From positions 174,893 to 238,892 of the forward strand of contig NZ_BMSE01000015.1 in assembly GCF_014648995.1 (NCBI RefSeq): a stretch of DNA of 64,000 nt, in the 5' to 3' direction. The notes below the pieces were generated by a model that was given only the letters and a program-made list of their open reading frames with translations, was not told where the DNA came from and searched no databases. The position numbers were made by a program, and so were the translations under genes. Origin of the DNA: Streptomyces massasporeus (lineage in GTDB: Bacteria; Actinomycetota; Actinomycetes; Streptomycetales; Streptomycetaceae). This document shows positions 26,875 to 35,189 of the stretch, piece after piece. Within the stretch, counting starts at the first letter, position 1. Every line of letters starts with the position of its first letter.

Positions 26875-27650
26875 TGCTCCTCGTGCCCGGCGATTCGAAG
26901 AACACGCTGCCGTTCTGCCTGGTTTCTTCACTGCTCTTGCGGGAACTGGGCTCAGTTTCGTCACCGGCGTTCACCTCGCGGTTGGGCGCTGCCCGGCGTG
27001 TCCGTCGCCGCCACCCGCAGCCACGCCGTCACCTTCCTCGATCAGCCACGCCGACTGTCACGTGCCCGCGAGTGCTTAATGAGAGGGACGTGACCCGGCT
27101 GGTGGTCGGCGTGCTGGTCGCCACGCCCGCGAGTGCGCTCCCGGTCCTGTCCTGCTGGAACTGCGCGTCACCGCCCACGCCGTGGATGCTGTCGCGTGGG
27201 GCAGCGGCCCCACGGTGCCCGCTGCCCGGGTCGCCGATCCCGGCAGGATCGCCCAGCACGGCCCGGAAATCGTCAGGGCCGTCACCGAGGACCTGTTCAC
27301 CGAGCAGGAGCCGGTCGGTAGGCGCAGCACGGCCCGCATCGCCCGACGACCCCAGCGGGCACGCCACCAGTCGCCGCCCACCGACGGTAGCCAGCACGCT
27401 GCCCTTCCGGCCCCACCGCCCTGCCGCGACGGCACCACGGGTCTCAAGGCGCGGGCGGCCCTGACATCCCTCGGGGCCTGGCCGGGGATGCGCGGTTCAC
27501 CGGCGAGACCGCGACATCTGCGTCACGCGTGCGCCGACCGGTCTCCGGCTGGCCCTGCGCCTCTGAGGGTTCCTTCGGGTGCCGCTCTCCATCGCCGATC
27601 AAGACCACGCTCTTCACCCGAGCAAGAAAATCTATCGTGACCGGAGTAGA
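26875..27650. other. Gap without a supported gene
   Basis: About 775 bases with no convincing frame. A plus-strand stretch around 27180-27310 (GRIAQHGPEIVRAVTEDLFT) looks protein-like but is short and leads nowhere. Confidence 0.35.
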
Positions 27651-27660
27651 CATTGGTCAG

Positions 27661-28310
27661 TGGTGTGGTTATGGTTTCTCTCGTAACTCAGAGAGACCGC
27701 AGGGCCCGGCAGACACGAACTGCCGGGGAGAAGTACCGCAGTTGCAGTGCGCAGGACGGTGCGGTGGTGGAGTTCCGAAGCCAGGGTTGTTGCAGGACGG
27801 CGACGGGACTGACGACCGGACCGGGTGGCCCGCAGTGTTCAGGGGCCGCCGTGAGCAGTACTCAGCAGTGAAGTCAGTGAGCAGTACCTCGGTGAAGGCG
27901 TCGGCTGCGGGCGCGCGCACCGGGAGGTTCGGCAGTGGGGTTCCAAGCCGGAGCAGACGCAGGACGGGCGACGGGGCTGGCTGCCGAAGAGTGGCGCTGT
28001 AGCAGGCCACCAGCAGTTCGCATCACCAGCAGTACGCGATAGAGCAGTACCAGCAATGAGGGAATGAACGGAGGAAGTGGACGCCATCAGGATCGCCCGG
28101 GCGGCTTTTCGAGTCCGGGTACCGCAGGACATCGATAGTGAGGTGGTCTCCGGTCAAGCAACCGCGATCCCAGCATCCCCGGCAGCATTCCGGTCGGGTG
28201 TGCGGTGACAGAAGGCCGGCGCAGTAGTAGGGCCGGCAGATGGTGTAGCAGTTCCTTCGGGCCCTGGCGCCGTACGGCGCCAGGGCCCTCCACACGTTCC
28301 ACAGAGAGGT
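27661..28310 (+). ncRNA. Candidate structured leader or small RNA
   Basis: This 650-base non-coding stretch precedes the MerR-like gene. It begins with two consecutive hairpins: TCTCTC (27677-27682) with GAGAGA (27691-27696), then CCCGGCAG (27705-27712) with CTGCCGGG (27720-27727) around a 7-base loop. Further on, two related 40-base segments near 27770 and 27935 share TGG-GTTCC-AAGCC and GCAGGACGG-CGACGGG. Four exact (C/G)AGCAGTAC motifs occur at 27853, 27879, 28027 and 28042, with weaker copies between them. It ends in a perfect palindrome. A regulated 5' leader or an independent RNA would explain this; expression is inferred. Confidence 0.4.
28259..28288. promoter_or_regulatory. Perfect 30-bp palindrome in leader of MerR-like gene
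   Basis: The 15 bases from 28259 (GGGCCCTGGCGCCGT) are exactly complementary to the 15 that follow. The palindrome ends 25 bases before the ATG at 28314. It could be an attenuator hairpin or an operator. As RNA it would be extremely stable and close to the ribosome site AGAGAGG. Confidence 0.6.
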
Positions 28311-28313
28311 CAG

Positions 28314-28646
28314 ATGACAGCAGACGATTCCTTCGGGCGTCTCGACGACGACGACTACCCCGCCTACACCATGGGACGGGCCGCCGAGCTGCTCGGCACC
28401 ACCCAGGGCTTCCTCCGCGCCATCGGCGACGCCCGCCTCATCACGCCGCTGCGCTCCGCAGGCGGACACCGCCGCTACTCCCGCTACCAGCTACGCATCG
28501 CCGCCCGCGCCCGCGAACTCGTCGATCAGGGCACCCCCATCGAGGCCGCCTGCCGCATCATCATCCTCGAAGACCAGCTCGAGGAAGCCCGGTGCCTCAA
28601 CGCCGAATACCGCCGCGCCGCAGCCCGACACACGGCCGACGTCTGA
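28314..28646 (+). CDS. MerR-like helix-turn-helix regulator
   Basis: The 110-residue protein carries one winged helix-turn-helix of the MerR type: TMGRAAELLGTTQGFLRAIG, then ARLITPLRSAGGHRRYSRYQ, in which the GGHRRY motif marks the wing. A short dimerisation helix follows (ARELVDQGTPIEAACRIIIL, EDQLEEA). There is no effector domain, so it resembles the small MerR-type proteins of Streptomyces rather than metal sensors. The ATG at 28314 follows AGAGAGG. Its long, repeat-rich leader and 30-bp palindrome suggest post-transcriptional or autogenous control. Confidence 0.85.
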   Translation: MTADDSFGRLDDDDYPAYTMGRAAELLGTTQGFLRAIGDARLITPLRSAGGHRRYSRYQLRIAARARELVDQGTPIEAACRIIILEDQLEEARCLNAEYRRAAARHTADV

Positions 28647-28702
28647 CCCGCACTCCACGACGCGCCGGACCGCAATTCCTCGCCGATTCAGAATATGAGC
28701 GC

Positions 28703-29491
28703 ATGATCGCCGAAGACCCTCAGCCGTCGGCACGCAGACGGGAACCCCAGGCACCCGACGCCCTTCGCACCCCGGCGGCAGATGCGCCTGCCGGCGCGAC
28801 CGGCCGGCTGATCGGTGGGCAGATGGCCGCCGGCCTGGAAGACGGGGTGCAGCGCGCGGCGGCTGCGCTGAAGCCGAGGATGCGCGGCTGGCTGCACGCC
28901 GGCGTGTTCCCCCTCGCGCTGGTCGGCGGAATCGTGCTGACCGCCGTTTCGCGCTCGGCTGCGGCGGTGGCGGCGTGTTCGGTGTACGCGGTGTCGGCAT
29001 GCCTGCTGTTCGGTACCAGCGCGATCTACCACCGCGGAACGTGGGGCTTGCGCGGCGAGGCGGTCCTGCGGCGGCTCGACCACGCGAACATCTTCCTGAT
29101 CATCGCCGGCACCTACACCCCGCTGGCGGTACTGCTGCTGCCCACCGGACAGCAGCGGGTGCTGTTGGCCGTGGTGTGGGCGGGCGCGCTGGTCGGCATA
29201 GCCTTCCGCATCCTGTGGATCGGGGCTCCCCGATGGCTGTACACGCCGTGCTACATCGCTCTGGGCTGGGTGGCCGTCTTCTACCTGCCCGACTTCGCGC
29301 GCACCGGCGGCGCCGCGGTTGTCGCACTCGTCATCGTCGGCGGTGTGCTCTACACCGCGGGTGCCGTCGTCTACGCACTCAAGCGCCCCGACCCCTCACC
29401 GGCCTGGTTCGGCTTCCACGAGGTCTTCCACGCCCTCACCATCGCCGCCTTCACCACGCACTACACAGCCATCCTCCTCGCGGCCACATGA
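28703..29491 (+). CDS. Hemolysin III family membrane protein
   Basis: The protein has up to 262 residues, with seven hydrophobic segments from about residue 65 on and the conserved motifs of the HlyIII/PAQR superfamily: SAIYHR, RLDHANIFLIIAGTYTPLAV, and WFGFHEVFHALTIAAF. These contain the Ser, His and Asp that form the metal site. The bacterial proteins are membrane proteins of uncertain function, possibly hydrolases. The first 55 residues are polar and poorly conserved, and no ribosome site precedes ATG 28703, so the true start may be downstream near the Met of GGQMAAGLEDG. Confidence 0.8.
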   Translation: MIAEDPQPSARRREPQAPDALRTPAADAPAGATGRLIGGQMAAGLEDGVQRAAAALKPRMRGWLHAGVFPLALVGGIVLTAVSRSAAAVAACSVYAVSACLLFGTSAIYHRGTWGLRGEAVLRRLDHANIFLIIAGTYTPLAVLLLPTGQQRVLLAVVWAGALVGIAFRILWIGAPRWLYTPCYIALGWVAVFYLPDFARTGGAAVVALVIVGGVLYTAGAVVYALKRPDPSPAWFGFHEVFHALTIAAFTTHYTAILLAAT

Positions 29492-29618
29492 CGATGCCGT
29501 GAGCGGGCAGAAGTCGGGTCCGGTGATGCACGTGACCTGTCCGGTACCCGGCTCGGCACAGGTCTTCCGCGCCTTTCGGGGCGAAGTCCTTACATCATCG
29601 AGTAACGAAGGAGTCGCT

Positions 29619-30947
29619 GTGACTGTGAGAGGGCCGGACGGCGAGCGGGCCGCTCGTGCTCCCGGAGGCAGGAGTCGTCGGAGCCGGGCGAGGGCTTTGG
29701 CGGGGACGCTGGAGGCGGCGGAGGCCGCGGCGCCCGTGGAATCGCTCGACGTGGTCGCAACGATGCTCGTAGAGCATCTCGGGGCCGCGTCGGTGTCGTT
29801 CCTGATCACCGACTTCACTGGCAGCTCGGTCGTACGGCTGGGGGCGGCGGGCAGCGTCGATACCGGTGAGCCAGCCCGGCGGATCATGCTGCGGGGCACC
29901 CTGTACGACGATGTGATCCGCACCCAGCGGCCGAGCGTGGAGGACAAGGGCGAGGGTGCGCTGGTCCGGATCGTCGCCCCGGTGACCAACCGCGGGGATG
30001 CCGTCGGGCTCCTCGAACTGTTCCTGCCGGAGGCGCCCGACGCGGAGGCGATGCGGGAGATCGGCGAGACCGCGCACGCGTTGGCGTACATCGTCATCGC
30101 GAACCGGTCCTTCACCGACGTGTACCAGTGGGGCCGCCGCACAAAGCCGCTGAGCCTGGCCGCGGAGATCCAGCACCGGTTGCTCCCGGCTTCGCTGGCG
30201 TGCGAGGCGGCGCAGTTCGCGGTGGCCGGGGCGCTGGAGCCGGCCGACCACGTCGGAGGTGACACCTTCGACTATGTGATCGACCGGGACACGGTCCAGC
30301 TTTCCGTCACCGATGCCATGGGGCATGATGTCGAGGCCGCGCTGCTGGCCACGCTTGCGGTGGGCGCCCTGCGCCGGGCACGTCGGGCCGGTGGCGACCT
30401 CGCCGAGCAGGCCCGCCAGGCCGACCAGGCCATGCGCGAGCACGGCCACCAGGGCTACGTCACCGGCCAGCTCCTGCGCATCAGTCTGATCGACGGCAAG
30501 ACCGAGTTCATCAACGCCGGGCACCCCTGGCCGCTGCGGATGCGGGATGGCCAGGTGCGGCAGATCACTCCGAAGATCGACCTGCCGTTCGGTTTCTCCG
30601 TCCCGCACACCTATCGGGTCCAGTCGTTTGACCTGCGGCCGGGCGACCGGTTGGTGATGCTGACCGACGGCATGCTGGAGGGTAACGCCAACAGCGTCGA
30701 TCTGTCCGACCTGATCGTGCACACCCGCGATCTGCACCCTCGCGAGGCCGCCCGCACCCTCATCGCCGCGGTCGTCGACGCCAACGACGGCCACCTGCAG
30801 GACGACGCGACCGTCATGTGCCTGGACTGGCATGGCACCAGCCATTCCCAGCGGGACGCCGCCACGGGCGCCGACCTCACCGACGCCTCACACGCGGTGG
30901 GCGATGCCGGCCTCATACCTGGTGGTGCTCAACGCCCTGCACGGTGA
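29619..30947 (+). CDS. SpoIIE/PP2C-type phosphatase with GAF-like domain
   Basis: The 442-residue protein has an N-terminal GAF-like sensory domain at about 40-160 and a C-terminal PP2C/SpoIIE domain at about 190-400. The catalytic metal motifs are visible: HVGGDTFDYV, TDAMGHDVEAALLATL, MLTDGMLE and DDATVMCL. Such phosphatases dephosphorylate STAS-domain antagonists and so release alternative sigma factors. The GTG at 29619 follows GAAGGAG. A STAS protein is encoded 290 bases downstream on the same strand, a natural partner. The C-terminal 40 residues are low complexity. Confidence 0.9.
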   Translation: MTVRGPDGERAARAPGGRSRRSRARALAGTLEAAEAAAPVESLDVVATMLVEHLGAASVSFLITDFTGSSVVRLGAAGSVDTGEPARRIMLRGTLYDDVIRTQRPSVEDKGEGALVRIVAPVTNRGDAVGLLELFLPEAPDAEAMREIGETAHALAYIVIANRSFTDVYQWGRRTKPLSLAAEIQHRLLPASLACEAAQFAVAGALEPADHVGGDTFDYVIDRDTVQLSVTDAMGHDVEAALLATLAVGALRRARRAGGDLAEQARQADQAMREHGHQGYVTGQLLRISLIDGKTEFINAGHPWPLRMRDGQVRQITPKIDLPFGFSVPHTYRVQSFDLRPGDRLVMLTDGMLEGNANSVDLSDLIVHTRDLHPREAARTLIAAVVDANDGHLQDDATVMCLDWHGTSHSQRDAATGADLTDASHAVGDAGLIPGGAQRPAR

Positions 30948-31234
30948 ACAGAAGCGTCCTGAGGAGCAACTGCCCGGCAGAGCCTGTTTCGCGTGCCGTG
31001 CGGCTCGCGCCCCGCCGCAAGGTTGGCCCCGCGCATGGTGGGATTGACGGAGAAGGGCCGGCCCGGCCTGGGGCGTCAGCGACACGAATCCGTCTGCGGA
31101 CGATGCTCTGGGGCGTAGCCAGGGCGGGTGTGGCCCCGGGGGAGGGCGGAGTAGGGCGTCCGGGGCGGGGCACTCGGGCGGTGGGTTGTTGTGCTGGTCC
31201 TGCGGTCTCCAGGGGAGACGATGGGGAGGGAGTT

Positions 31235-31582
31235 GTGGGCGGTCCGTCGGTCGAGGTGAGCGCCTCCGGCTGGTGCTTGGTGGCGCGGGTCAGCGGCGAG
31301 ATGGACTACGTGAGCGGCCCGTCGTTCGGCGCGGAGTTCCTGGAACTGACGGCGCGGTCTGAGCGCTTGATCGTGCTGGAGTTGTCCGGCGTTTCGTTCT
31401 GCGACTCAGCCGGGCTGAACGTCCTGCTCCAGGCATGGCGGCAGGCGGATTCGCGCGGCACTGTCGTCGTGCTGGCGAATGTGTCCAGGCCGGTGCGGCG
31501 CGTGTTGCAGATGACCGGGGTGGATCAGCTATTGAGGGTCTATGACACCGCTGGCGATGCAGAAGGCGATTTCGGATGCTGA
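31235..31582 (+). CDS. STAS-domain anti-sigma factor antagonist
   Basis: The 115-residue protein is one STAS domain: WCLVARVSGEMDYVSGPSFG, LIVLELSGVSFCDSAGLNVL, and VLANVSRPVRRVLQMTGVDQ. The Ser in FCDSAGL is the residue phosphorylated by anti-sigma kinases in this family. In its unphosphorylated form the protein sequesters the anti-sigma factor. The GTG at 31235 follows GGAGGG by four bases. With the upstream SpoIIE-type phosphatase it forms a partner-switching pair; no anti-sigma kinase is visible here, so the kinase must be encoded elsewhere. Confidence 0.9.
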   Translation: MGGPSVEVSASGWCLVARVSGEMDYVSGPSFGAEFLELTARSERLIVLELSGVSFCDSAGLNVLLQAWRQADSRGTVVVLANVSRPVRRVLQMTGVDQLLRVYDTAGDAEGDFGC

Positions 31583-32084
31583 GTCTGCTCAGAGCCGCGG
31601 GGCCGGTGATATGAGCAGGCGGTGTGCCGACGCGGCGATCCGTGTGCGACGGCTGTGGCTTTGTATCTGACGTCCGACACCGTCCGACCTCCGCTGAACG
31701 CGCCCGCTCCAGGGCTGGTCCCAGGGTCGCCGCCTTCGGCGAGGCACCGGTGAGCGACACCTGCACCGTGCTCGCCCGCACGGCTTGGCCGACGCCGGAC
31801 TCTCCTTGGACCGAGCCCCCACGAAGCGCTCGACACCGCTGCCCTCGTGTGACGCGTGCGGGCCGGGCCAGGGCGTAGGCGCCGGTGCCGAGCGTCGCGG
31901 CCGGCGCCCTGGTCGCGGTGAGCGGACGGGCCGCACGGTCGGGGGTGCCGAGGACGTAGAACTCCCGCCGACGCGGCGGTCGGCGGCCGGACGGTGCAGG
32001 GCAACGGGCGGCCGCCGAACACCCGACGCGCACCGGTGGCACGAACATCAATGTGGAATCGCCTCGCGCCACCCCGAGGGGCGA
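31583..32084. other. Gap without a supported gene
   Basis: Frames on both strands are Arg/Pro-rich shadows. I see no conserved motif, repeat or clear hairpin. The region separates the STAS gene from the convergent CsbD gene. Confidence 0.35.
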
Positions 32085-32258
32085 TCAGTGACGGAAGCTG
32101 TCCTTCGCGCCCTCCTTGGCCGCTCGGGCCTTGCCCCGTGCCTCCAGTGCGGCGCCTTTGGCGGCGGTGGTGTCCTTGCCCATCGCGTGAGCCAGCTTCC
32201 TGACAGCCTTCCCTACAACCTGCTCGGTCGTGGCCTTGGCCTTCTCCCCGGTACTCAT
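32085..32258 (-). CDS. CsbD family stress-response protein
   Basis: The 57-residue, highly charged product is rich in Lys, Glu, Ala and Gly and follows the CsbD pattern: STGEKAKATTEQVVGKAVRK, then KDTTAAKGAALEARGKARAA. CsbD is controlled by the general stress sigma factor in Bacillus; its molecular function is unknown. The ATG at 32258 has GAAGGGA eight bases upstream and is preferred to the ATG at 32375. Its position next to a phosphatase/STAS pair fits a stress-response neighbourhood, though regulation is inferred. Confidence 0.8.
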   Translation of the reverse strand: MSTGEKAKATTEQVVGKAVRKLAHAMGKDTTAAKGAALEARGKARAAKEGAKDSFRH

Positions 32259-32264
32259 GTCAGT

Positions 32265-32811
32265 CCCTTCATCGACGCATCTATGATGCGCCTGCCCTTG
32301 ACGCCAGGGTGGAAACGGGGCGCCCGCTTTCGAAGAGTGGTTTGTACCTTCGGCGACGACACGGAGCGGGTGCACGAGCTAGCGGTCCCCGCGGGCTCCT
32401 GTCCGGCTGACAGGCCGGCGTACTGCTCCGGTCGCCCGAGTGCGGCTATGGCTGGAGCCTCGGAACCAGAGCGGACCCTGGGGCGGCTCAGTCGGGAAAG
32501 GCTCGCACGGGACTCGGCAGGCTTGGACCGTCTCCCGGCGAGCGTTCGCCTCGGGAAGTCCGTCACGGCGCCCATCGCGTCGACCAGAACCAGACCGGAG
32601 TCTGCGGCGGCGCCGGACTGTTCGACGCCCCCGACGCCGCTCAGACCGACGGCGGCGGCTGCTGCGCGCCCGGGCCGCAGCTCGTCAAGCTCGGTGCCCC
32701 CGCAGCGGTCGGGGCGGCTACCGAGGAGGCTTCGGCGGGCGGCTGCTGAGGCTCGTGACCGACCTGGGCACCCCCACGCGCGGGGCCACGACCGGAGCAG
32801 GGGACCGGTCG
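32265..32811. other. Gap with unidentified remnants
   Basis: At about 32585-32750 a plus-strand frame reads NQTGVCGGAGLFDAPDAAQT then GGGCCAPGPQLVKLGAP, a Cys-rich tail ending at TGA. It looks like the end of a real protein, perhaps a metalloid-resistance factor, but I cannot identify it. The remainder shows nothing. Confidence 0.35.
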
Positions 32812-33470
32812 CGGCCCCGCGCCGCCCTGCCCGCCCTCTGCGCCACGCAGATCGTGAGCTGGGGCCTCTCTACTCCGCCTTCCCTGTCCTCAACCCCCGG
32901 ATCACCCACGCGACCGGCTGGCCGCCAGGGGCAAGCGCCGCGGCGTTCTCGCTCGCTCTCGTCGTCTCCGCCCTCGCCGGGATCCACGTCGGGCGCATCC
33001 TCGACCGGCGCGACCCGCGCACCATCATGACCACAGGGTCCGAGCTCGGCGTAGTCACCCTGCTGATCGTGGCCGCAGCCCCGAACCTGCCGGTCCTCAT
33101 CGCCGGTTGGGCGCTGGCCGGGATCGCGGTGGCGGCCACCTTCTACCAGCCCGCGTTCGCCGCCTTGACCCGCTGGTGGGCCCCCGACCACGTCCGCGCC
33201 CTCACCATCGTCACCCTCGCCGGCGGCCTCGCCTCACCCGTCTTCGCACCCCTGACCGCGGCCCTCGCCGACCATCTTTCTCGGCGCCACACCTACCTCG
33301 TGCTCGCCGGCATCCTCGCCACCGTCACCATCTCCGCCCACGCCCTGGCCCTGCGCGCACCCTGGCCCGACGCCCCAGCGAGCCCTGCACACACGACCGA
33401 AGGCGCTGCGGCGTCGGGCGCAGCCGGCCGTTCCTCCTGCTCGCCGCCACCAAATCAGCCCGCATCGACC
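32812..33470 (+). pseudogene. MFS transporter, frameshifted and truncated
   Basis: The start (RAALPALCATQIVSWG) is in one frame. After a small deletion at about 32862 the next frame continues LYSAFPVLNPRITHATGWPP, LALVVSALAGIHVGRILDRR, WALAGIAVAATFYQPAFAAL and RAPWPDAP. A third frame shows RPFLLLAAT. These are the first half (about six helices) of a 12-helix major facilitator close to Streptomyces drug-efflux types. The rest is absent. Confidence 0.7.
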
Positions 33471-33745
33471 GGCACGGTCAAAACCACCCGCGCATCGCCC
33501 AGGCGCCCCCCCCGCACCGCCGCCGCCTCCAGCGCGCCGACCGCCCAGGCATGCACCTACCCGGTCGGAGTCAACGCGGCATCCGCAAACGCCCCAGATG
33601 CGCCAGCATCTGATGTTCCAGCGGATCCCCCGAACGGGGGAGCATGCCCGTCATCCAGCACTTGCGGGCGGACGCCGTGCAGCAGACGCGGGAACGGTTC
33701 GCCCGGCACTGACCCGGCTTCCGGGTTGCCCTGCGGCCTGCGGGA
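33471..33745. other. Spacer before the cellulase cluster
   Basis: No supported gene. A short plus-strand end (LMFQRIPERG, IQHLRADAVQQTRERFARH then TGA near 33711) may be the tail of an unidentified gene. Confidence 0.3.
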
Positions 33746-33772
33746 CCCGCCTGTCCGCGGGGGACAGGCGGG
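33746..33772 (-). terminator. Hairpin terminator of GH12 cellulase gene
   Basis: CCCGCCTGTCC (33746-33756) and GGACAGGCGGG (33762-33772) form a perfect 11-bp stem with a 5-base loop, 21 bases beyond the stop codon of the minus-strand cellulase. Confidence 0.75.
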
Positions 33773-33793
33773 CCCTCGGAGGGGGAACGTGTG

Positions 33794-34957
33794 TCAGGCG
33801 GTGGTGCAGGCGGTGCCGTTCAGGGTGAAGCCGGAGGGCTTGGCGAAGGCGCCGCTCGAGGTGCCCTGGAACCCGAAGGTCACCTGACCGCCGGCCGCCA
33901 CCTCTGCGTTGTGGGCCACATTGCTCGCGCTGACGGCTCCCGACGACCCGGACAGGTTTGTGTTCCAGGCGTTGGTGATCTGCTGACCGGACGGAAGGGT
34001 GAACGCGAGCTTCCAGCCACTGACGCGGGAGGAGCCGGTGTTGGTGATGGTGACATCGGCGGTGAAACCGCCCTGCCAGGCGTTCGCTCCGTACGTCACC
34101 TTGCAGGCCGTGGAACCTCCCGGGGTGCCGGGGTCGCCGGGGTTGCCCGGGCCAGGGCCGCCCGGGTCACCGGAAGAGCCCGTGTTGACGGTGGAGGAGA
34201 ACGAGTTCACGGCGAGGCCCGCACCGTTCTGCCAGGGCTCGAATCCCGCCTGAACACTCGTCAGGTACCAGTTGTTCTGCGCGAGCCCCCGTGCGACGGC
34301 GTGCCGGGCGAAGTCCATGACGTCGAAGTTCCAGCTGGTGATCGCCGACGGTGCGACGAACGACAGCACGTCGTTCGAGCCGTTGCTGCCGGACCAGACC
34401 TGCCACTCGCGCCCGGCCACGCTGGCGGAGCCCACCGGGGAGCCGATGGGCTGGACGGCTCCGACCTTGTTGAACCAGAGCATGATCTCGGTACGGTTCA
34501 CGCCGTCGGTACGGGGTGTTGGGTCGAGCCAGATGTCGTACGAGGCGTTGTACGCCGCGTTGTTCACGTAGGTGTAGGAGATGCTCGAGGGCGCGGATGA
34601 GATGGTGCTGAGCTGAGCGGGGAGCTTGGTTCCGGGCGAGCAGTTGGTGTAGTGGCAGCCGTTGTAGACGGACGGGTAGGACTTCGGAGCGCCGTTCGTC
34701 GGGACGGAGCCGTCGGCCTGGGTGATCCTGAACCCCGAGTCGTTGACGGCGATGCACTGGGTGGCGCTGGTGCCCCAGCGGTTGTTCTGGACCACGTAGC
34801 GGCCCTGGATGGTCGTCGAACCGAACGGTTGGCAGATCGTGGTGTCGGCCCGCGCCACCGAGGATGCGGTCAGTAACGCGGCGAGCGAGACGAGCGAGGT
34901 GAGCAGCGCGCCGAGCAGGCCACGCGCGCTGTGGGCATGGTGGGGTGAAGGACGCAT
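33794..34957 (-). CDS. celB: Secreted endoglucanase, GH12 plus CBM2
   Basis: The 387-residue precursor has a long signal peptide with twin hydrophobic stretch ending near SVARADT (residue 38). A GH12 domain follows at about 40-260, with the catalytic acid regions NRTEIMLWFN and AGFEPWQNG. Then come a Gly/Pro linker (about 265-285) and a C-terminal CBM2 cellulose-binding domain starting STACKVTYGANAWQGGF. This matches CelB-type endo-1,4-glucanases of Streptomyces, which cut internal bonds of cellulose outside the cell. A perfect TGGGAGCGCTCCCA box at 35016-35029 lies about 60 bases before the start, and the LacI-type regulator is directly upstream. Confidence 0.93.
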   Translation of the reverse strand: MRPSPHHAHSARGLLGALLTSLVSLAALLTASSVARADTTICQPFGSTTIQGRYVVQNNRWGTSATQCIAVNDSGFRITQADGSVPTNGAPKSYPSVYNGCHYTNCSPGTKLPAQLSTISSAPSSISYTYVNNAAYNASYDIWLDPTPRTDGVNRTEIMLWFNKVGAVQPIGSPVGSASVAGREWQVWSGSNGSNDVLSFVAPSAITSWNFDVMDFARHAVARGLAQNNWYLTSVQAGFEPWQNGAGLAVNSFSSTVNTGSSGDPGGPGPGNPGDPGTPGGSTACKVTYGANAWQGGFTADVTITNTGSSRVSGWKLAFTLPSGQQITNAWNTNLSGSSGAVSASNVAHNAEVAAGGQVTFGFQGTSSGAFAKPSGFTLNGTACTTA

Positions 34958-35015
34958 GCGGATCCTCTTCGGGGAGGGGTGGGGGTAACGGAAGTGCTTC
35001 CCGGGAACGTGCGAG

Positions 35016-35029
35016 TGGGAGCGCTCCCA
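35016..35029. promoter_or_regulatory. CebR/CelR operator, perfect
   Basis: TGGGAGCGCTCCCA is the exact 14-bp palindrome bound by CelR of Thermobifida and CebR of Streptomyces. It lies 59 bases upstream of the GH12 start codon. Confidence 0.9.
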
Positions 35030-35189
35030 ATTCTGGGGAACGGCACGGACTGTAGGGATGCTTCAGGTCCCTGACAAGACTGTCGGCATGAACCTGTCGT
35101 CACCGATTCCGGAACCGCAGGTCAGGCGAGGGCATCGAGATGCAGCGCGCCGACTCCACGGCGGTTCCTGGAACTTGGCCGGCGAAACG

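Noticed and set aside
32585..32750. Possible ArsD-like Cys-rich arsenic protein tail
   Set aside because: The cysteine pairs and the MFS remnant next to it suggest a metalloid island, but upstream sequence shows no ArsD fold and no ars gene is present.
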